Assembly: GCA_903853515.1 (NCBI GenBank)
Contig: CAINTU010000185.1
Location: forward strand, 1 to 10,050
Source of the DNA: an uncultured Micrococcales bacterium
GTDB taxonomy: Bacteria; Actinomycetota; Actinomycetes; Actinomycetales; Microbacteriaceae
Direction: 5' to 3'
Length of the DNA: 10,050 nucleotides
The notes beneath the pieces were generated by a model, which ran no database searches, was not told where the DNA came from, and saw nothing but the letters and a program-made list of their open reading frames with translations. Shown here piece after piece: positions 6,034 through 10,050 of the stretch. Position 1 is the first letter of the stretch. Each line of letters starts with the position of its first letter. Made by a program: the position numbers and the translations under genes.

Positions 6034-7410
6034 CTATGCGTGTGCGTGCAATGGTTTGCCGGCAAGCGCAAGATGGGCTTCGCCGAGGGCTTCGTTTTGA
6101 GTCGGGTGCGCATGCACGAGGCTTGCAACATCCTCTGGGTAAGCCTCCCAGTTGACGATTAGCTGAGCCTCGCCAATTTGTTCACCGACGCGAGAACCAA
6201 TCATGTGAATACCGATGACGGGGCCGTTGTTCTGGCGAATGAGCTTTACAAATCCGGTGGTACCCAAAATTTGGCTCTTGCCGTTACCACCCAAGTTATA
6301 TTCATAAGTCGAGATGTTGTCAGCACCGTATTTTTCAGCCGCTTTGGCTTCGGTTAGACCAACTGATGCGATCTCTGGCTCTGAATAGGTAACCTTCGGG
6401 ATCCCGTTTTCGTCAATTGTCACTGGATTGAGTCCTGCGATTTCTTCTGCGATGAAAATGCCCTGTTGGAATCCTCGGTGTGCAAGCTGCAGGCCGGGCA
6501 CGATGTCGCCGGCTGCATAGACTCCTGCTACAGATGTCTCAAGTCGATCGTTTGTGAGCACGTATCCGCGGTCAACCTTGACGCCCTGCTCTTCGTATCC
6601 GAAGCCGGCGGTGTTTGGTCCACGTCCCACTGCTACCAGAAGGATCTCTGCTTCGAGGGTTTCGCCACTTTCGAGACTGACAACTACACCCGTTGCGCTC
6701 TGAGTTACGCCTGAGAAACGAACACCGGTTTTGAATTCAATGCCACGTTTTCTAAATGCACGCTCCATGGCTTTCGATACAGCAGCATCTTCGTTTGGTA
6801 CCAATGTCGGTAGACCTTCAATAATCGTTACTTCGGCACCGAATGATTTCCAGATCGAAGCGAACTCGACGCCGATTACACCACCACCGAGAACAATTAC
6901 CTTGCCTGGAACGAATTCGAGGGCCAGCGCGTGCTCGCTGGTCATCACTCGTCCGCCAATTTCGAGACCCGGCAAGGTGCGGCTGTATGAGCCGGTAGCC
7001 AAGACAACATTTTTGCCCGTGTAATGATCGCCATTCACCGCGACCGTCTTTGGAGCAACTAGACGGCCTTCGCCCGCAACAACGGTGATGTTCTTTGAGC
7101 CGACTAATCCGGTTAGACCTTTGAATAGACGGTCGACGATGCCGTCTCGATATTTGTTCACCTGGGGCATGTCGATGCCTACGAAGTTAGCCTGAACACC
7201 TGCGTGAGACGCTTCTCTAGTTACATCGGCGACTTCTGCAGAGTGCAACAAAGCCTTGGTTGGAATACATCCACGATGCAAGCAGGTTCCACCAAGCTTG
7301 TCTCGCTCGATCAGGGCAACGCTTTTGCCGAGCTGCGCGCTTCTTAGAGCAGCTGCGTATCCGCCGCTGCCGCCGCCAAGAATAACTACGTCAAAATTGT
7401 GTTCAGCCAT
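6034..7410 (-). CDS. lpdA: Dihydrolipoyl dehydrogenase (E3)
   Basis: FAD flavoprotein that reoxidises dihydrolipoyl groups of E2 proteins with NAD+; cytoplasmic, part of 2-oxoacid dehydrogenase complexes and possibly the glycine cleavage system. The 458-residue length is typical. The FAD-binding motif is GGGSGGYAA (12-20). The redox disulfide is Cys43/Cys48 (GGTCLHRGCIPTKALL), the NAD-binding motif is GGGVIG (175-180), and a later AAGD motif contacts FAD. The C-terminal HAHPTQNEA supplies the His435-Glu440 dyad that completes the partner subunit's active site. All catalytic residues are present. AGGAG lies five bases before the ATG at 7408-7410. It precedes sucB closely, so E3 and E2 are co-transcribed; no E1 gene is in the window. 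Confidence 0.97.
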   Translation of the reverse strand: MAEHNFDVVILGGGSGGYAAALRSAQLGKSVALIERDKLGGTCLHRGCIPTKALLHSAEVADVTREASHAGVQANFVGIDMPQVNKYRDGIVDRLFKGLTGLVGSKNITVVAGEGRLVAPKTVAVNGDHYTGKNVVLATGSYSRTLPGLEIGGRVMTSEHALALEFVPGKVIVLGGGVIGVEFASIWKSFGAEVTIIEGLPTLVPNEDAAVSKAMERAFRKRGIEFKTGVRFSGVTQSATGVVVSLESGETLEAEILLVAVGRGPNTAGFGYEEQGVKVDRGYVLTNDRLETSVAGVYAAGDIVPGLQLAHRGFQQGIFIAEEIAGLNPVTIDENGIPKVTYSEPEIASVGLTEAKAAEKYGADNISTYEYNLGGNGKSQILGTTGFVKLIRQNNGPVIGIHMIGSRVGEQIGEAQLIVNWEAYPEDVASLVHAHPTQNEALGEAHLALAGKPLHAHA

Positions 7411-7515
7411 TTTTGCTCCTGCAAGTTGGAATGGGATAACTACAGATTACTAGTTGCGGTGAATGGCCATTAGATACTTCCGCAAGCACTCAGCCGCTTT
7501 TGCACTTATTCGGCG
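7411..7515 (-). other. pepA-lpdA intergenic region
   Basis: 105 bases between the pepA stop and lpdA start. It contains the lpdA ribosome binding site AGGAG (7416-7420) and a perfect 10-bp palindrome AATGGCCATT (7462-7471). AT-rich TA-containing hexamers around 7440-7455 could serve as a -10, but no -35/-10 pair with proper spacing stands out. There is no hairpin followed by a T-run, so read-through from pepA into lpdA-sucB is possible. Confidence 0.45.
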
Positions 7516-8997
7516 CTATTTGCCAGAAAGACGTTCAGCAACCCGAACAAGGGTTCGAACCATTGCTCCGGTAGCACCCTTTAATGTGTGCCCATAGGCA
7601 GCCAGATCATTGTTTGCTGAGGTGGCGAAGTCAATGTGAGCCCAGTTGAGGTATTCATCTGAACTAGCCGATTTCTTGCCCACGAATTCTCGCAAAAATA
7701 GGCCACCAACCAGCATGCCGCCAGATGGGTTTCCAATTCTAGAATTCATCAGGTCTGCAATGTCGCTTTTGATCACTTCGGTCAGCTCTTCTGGCAACGG
7801 CATGGCCCACAGTAGCTCTGATGTGTCATGAGCGGCATCAATTACCGCCTGCGTGCCGTTGCCTGCTCCCATTAGGCCCGCATAACGATTGCCTAGCGCA
7901 ACTCTTGCAGCACCAGTCAGCGTTGCAACGTCGACAATCAGGTCAGGTTTCAAATCACTCGCGAGAGATAACCCGTCTGCCAAAACCAATCGTCCTTCTG
8001 CGTCAGGGTTGGTTACCTCAACGGTTTTGCCATTGCGCATTTTTATGACATCGGTTGGTTTGAGGGCAGCGCCACTAACCATGTTTTCTGCAACGCACAT
8101 AAATGCGGTTACTTTTATCGGCAATCCAAGTTTCGCAATAGCTAATGCTGCGACACCGATTGTTGCTGAACCAGCCATGTCATATTTCATGCCGATCATG
8201 CCGGCAATCGGCTTCAAGTTGAGGCCGCCGGTATCAAAGGTGATACCTTTGCCCACGAGAGCCAGGTGCGCCGTACTTACCTTCGGCGTATAAGTGATCT
8301 TGATTAGGCGCGGTGGGTGAATCGACCCTTTGCCGACTGACAAGATTCCAACGCAGTTCTCTTTCGCGAGACGCTTTTCATCCCAGATTTCAACAACAAC
8401 GCCTGGGATTTTTGCCTGTGCCTTGATCTGTTCCGCGAGCAGTTGGGGAGTTAGATCGTTTGCAGGTGTGTTGACTAGGTCACGAACACTGTCAACTGCT
8501 GTGCTTAGAACTTGGATGCGCTCTATGGCTTTGGGTGAGATTGCGAAGGGCGAAATCACAGTCACGTTTGAGAGTGCGCGCCTTTCTTGAGGGGCGCTCT
8601 TGTAGCGATCGAAACTGTATTGAACTAGAGCTATTCCTTCTAGCAATGCAAGAGTTTGCGACTCACTTGCAAGCGCGAGGTCAACAACGATTGATTTCAC
8701 GTCTGTGAACGCACGTCCGATTGCCCCGCCTATTTCACGCGCATGTTGGTCTGACGAGATGGCGGCACCGACGCCAACGAGTCCAACAACGCCGCCGTCG
8801 ACGCTGACGCGTGAAATCGCCTCACTTTTTGCAGAGGCGCCCAGAAGCTTGAAATTTAGCCCGGCTAGTTTTTCAATTGACGCTGGCGAGCCGAGCGCTT
8901 TAACCGATTTTGCCGATGAGGCGAGCGCGTTGATTACGATTGTGTCTGCTTTAGCCACCGGTAATTTGGCTGTTGCTGTCAACTTAATTGAGGTCAT
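7516..8997 (-). CDS. pepA: Leucyl aminopeptidase, M17 family
   Basis: Two-metal (Zn/Mn) aminopeptidase that removes N-terminal residues from peptides, usually a cytoplasmic hexamer for protein turnover. The 493-residue length is typical. The C-terminal catalytic domain keeps every expected residue: metal ligands Lys250 and Asp255 (VGKGITFDTGG), Asp273 (KYDMAG), Asp332 and Glu334, with catalytic Lys262 and Arg336. These are each 20 positions below the E. coli PepA numbers. The family signature NTDAEGRL reads NPDAEGRL at 330-337, an unusual Thr-to-Pro change next to the metal ligands. The N-terminal domain (about 1-165) is more variable, as usual. The start is the ATG at 8995-8997, with no Shine-Dalgarno sequence but a leaderless-type -10 six bases upstream. 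It is divergent from the PAC2 gene. Confidence 0.96.
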   Translation of the reverse strand: MTSIKLTATAKLPVAKADTIVINALASSAKSVKALGSPASIEKLAGLNFKLLGASAKSEAISRVSVDGGVVGLVGVGAAISSDQHAREIGGAIGRAFTDVKSIVVDLALASESQTLALLEGIALVQYSFDRYKSAPQERRALSNVTVISPFAISPKAIERIQVLSTAVDSVRDLVNTPANDLTPQLLAEQIKAQAKIPGVVVEIWDEKRLAKENCVGILSVGKGSIHPPRLIKITYTPKVSTAHLALVGKGITFDTGGLNLKPIAGMIGMKYDMAGSATIGVAALAIAKLGLPIKVTAFMCVAENMVSGAALKPTDVIKMRNGKTVEVTNPDAEGRLVLADGLSLASDLKPDLIVDVATLTGAARVALGNRYAGLMGAGNGTQAVIDAAHDTSELLWAMPLPEELTEVIKSDIADLMNSRIGNPSGGMLVGGLFLREFVGKKSASSDEYLNWAHIDFATSANNDLAAYGHTLKGATGAMVRTLVRVAERLSGK

Positions 8998-9003
8998 GAG
9001 CCA

Positions 9004-9009
9004 ATGCTA
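9004..9009 (-). promoter_or_regulatory. Predicted leaderless -10 of pepA
   Basis: The minus strand reads TAGCAT-TGGCTC-ATG, a TANNNT hexamer six bases before the start codon, placing transcription start on the A of ATG. There is no Shine-Dalgarno sequence between. It lies in a 35-base gap shared with the divergent PAC2 promoter. No clear -35. Confidence 0.5.
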
Positions 9010-9020
9010 CTTGTCGAAGT

Positions 9021-9026
9021 TAGAAT
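9021..9026 (+). promoter_or_regulatory. Predicted leaderless -10 of the PAC2 gene
   Basis: The plus strand reads TAGAAT-GGGATT-ATG, close to the TATAAT consensus, with the same six-base gap to ATG as pepA and lipB. The GGGA lies too close to the ATG for a standard Shine-Dalgarno interaction, so leaderless translation fits better. No clear -35. Confidence 0.55.
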
Positions 9027-9032
9027 GGGATT

Positions 9033-9971
9033 ATGCCACGCGAAAACTCATTGTTTGAAGTTCTAGATTTCGATTTAGAGGTTCCAACTGGGCTTCACAT
9101 GATCGCTGGGCTTACCGGGTTCACTGATGCTGGCAACGCTATGAGCCAGGTCGCAGACCACATTTTGGGCAGCCTCGAGAGCTCGATGATTGTCAAATTC
9201 ACGAACGACGAATTGCTCGATTATCGGTCACGCCGACCCGTCATGTTTTTTGAACAAGATCATCTTGCCGATTATCAGCCAGCGGTTTTGGCGATCTATT
9301 TGGTTAAAGACGAGGTGGGCAACCCGTTTTTGTTTTTGCACGGATACGAACCTGATTTTCGCTGGGAAGCATTCGCAGACGCAGTTGAGGCGTTGGTTGA
9401 CTTTTATCAGGTTGCAGATTTCACGTGGTTGCACGCTATACCTTTTCCGATTCCGCACACTAGACCTGTCGGTGTAACTGTCAGCGGCAACCAACCCGAA
9501 GTCATAGCCAAGAATTCTGAGTGGAAGCCGCGCACCCAGGTTCCGGGCAATGTGATGCATTTGCTTGAATTCAGGCTCTCGAAAACTGGTCTGCCAATGA
9601 CCGGATTCGTTTTGCTGGTGCCTCACTATTTGGGCGACTCTGAGTACCCCCAAGCGGCCGTCAAAGGCTTCGAGCTTATAACTTCACACACAGCGTTGGT
9701 TTTTCCCACGGATGACCTTCGCGCCGAAGGTCTAGTCTTTGAACGCCGCCTTGCCGGCCAGATGCTCGAGAACCAAGATTTAGCGCGAATGGTTTCGACT
9801 CTTGAGACTTCTTTCAAGAGTGAGCGGGCAACAAATGGCATGAGCGGCATCAGAACCCCAGAGCAGAGTGTGCCAGACGCCGAACAACTTGCTGCCGAAC
9901 TTGAAGGGTACTTGGCCAGTCATCAAAAGAACAAGCACGATGACGAAACCAACGATGACCTCGAGTTCTAA
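9033..9971 (+). CDS. PAC2 family protein
   Basis: A 312-residue soluble protein of the PAC2 (proteasome assembly chaperone-like) family, widespread in Actinobacteria including lineages without a proteasome; its biochemical role is unsettled. Family-like segments are GLTGFTDAGNAMSQVADHIL (26-45), FLHGYEPDFRWEAF (101-114), VTVSGNQPEVI (148-158) and VPHYLGDSEYPQAA (196-209). The last 50 residues are polar and acidic (ending HDDETNDDLEF) and probably disordered. There is no signal peptide or membrane segment. The start ATG at 9033-9035 fits the conserved beginning and the leaderless -10. It diverges from pepA, an aminopeptidase, so a shared role in protein quality control is imaginable but only an inference. 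Its 3' end overlaps the next gene by 17 bases. Confidence 0.9.
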   Translation: MPRENSLFEVLDFDLEVPTGLHMIAGLTGFTDAGNAMSQVADHILGSLESSMIVKFTNDELLDYRSRRPVMFFEQDHLADYQPAVLAIYLVKDEVGNPFLFLHGYEPDFRWEAFADAVEALVDFYQVADFTWLHAIPFPIPHTRPVGVTVSGNQPEVIAKNSEWKPRTQVPGNVMHLLEFRLSKTGLPMTGFVLLVPHYLGDSEYPQAAVKGFELITSHTALVFPTDDLRAEGLVFERRLAGQMLENQDLARMVSTLETSFKSERATNGMSGIRTPEQSVPDAEQLAAELEGYLASHQKNKHDDETNDDLEF

Positions 9972-10050
9972 ACGACTTCTGCTCTATGCAGCAGCAACCG
10001 CATACTTTTTCGCCGTTGTTCAACGCAGCAGCCTGGGTATTGCATCTCTA
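9955..10050 (+). CDS. Probable MFS transporter, first 32 codons only
   Basis: An open frame from the ATG at 9955 to the right edge encodes MTSSSKRLLLYAAATAYFFA followed by VVQRSSLGIASL. A short basic start and a first hydrophobic helix ending in a VVQR(S/T)SLG-type sequence are typical of actinobacterial major facilitator transporters. The ATG lies 17 bases inside the end of the PAC2 gene, so the two are probably co-transcribed. An in-frame ATG at 9940 is an alternative start; neither has a strong Shine-Dalgarno sequence. The substrate cannot be guessed from so little. Confidence 0.7.
   Translation, partial: MTSSSKRLLLYAAATAYFFAVVQRSSLGIASL

Noticed and set aside
7462..7471. Palindrome AATGGCCATT between pepA and lpdA as an operator
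   Set aside because: A single 10-bp palindrome without a defined promoter beside it is weak evidence; recorded only within the intergenic entry.
1..10050. Mobile element, phage or defence system
   Set aside because: No transposase, integrase, inverted terminal repeat, tRNA or defence-type domain is seen; gene order is that of conserved actinobacterial core chromosome.

Overview
The window is core chromosome of an actinobacterium, most likely a member of the Microbacteriaceae and possibly one of the small-genome freshwater types. The base composition looks moderate (near 50% GC by eye) rather than high. The protein sequences resemble actinobacterial families, and the order pepA - (E3) - E2 - lipB - lipA - DUF4191 - glnA matches, from memory, the Mycobacterium tuberculosis stretch from pepB to glnA1. 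The lineage assignment is an inference. There is no tRNA, rRNA, insertion sequence, prophage or CRISPR array, and no gene-free stretch longer than about 160 bases.

Layout, left to right. Positions 1-1382 (minus): glnA, type I glutamine synthetase, cut by the left edge about 16 residues before its end. Positions 1383-1542: glnA control region, with a GlnR-like site and two short perfect palindromes. Positions 1543-3904 (minus): lipB-lipA-DUF4191, tightly packed. Positions 4005-4679 (plus): an unrecognised single-pass membrane protein gene, facing away from lipB and meeting the end of sucB in a shared CTAG. Positions 4676-7410 (minus): lpdA-sucB, encoding E3 and E2 of a 2-oxoacid dehydrogenase. 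Positions 7516-8997 (minus): pepA, an M17 leucyl aminopeptidase. Positions 9033-9971 (plus): a PAC2-family protein. Positions 9955 to the right edge (plus): the first 32 codons of a probable MFS transporter.

How it fits together: LipB and LipA make the lipoyl cofactor, SucB carries it on Lys42, and Lpd reoxidises it, so cofactor synthesis and two enzyme components sit side by side. The E1 subunit is not in the window. GlnA is the nitrogen-assimilation gene downstream, with its own promoter region.

Several genes that begin transcripts (lipB, pepA, PAC2) have a TANNNT hexamer exactly six bases before the ATG and no Shine-Dalgarno sequence, which suggests leaderless mRNAs. The genes glnA, lpdA and sucB instead have clear ribosome binding sites. 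The least ordinary items are the orphan membrane protein, the predicted leaderless promoters, the GlnR-like site, a Thr-to-Pro change in the PepA signature, and a homogenised 15-bp repeat in sucB. I see no convincing undescribed multi-gene system.
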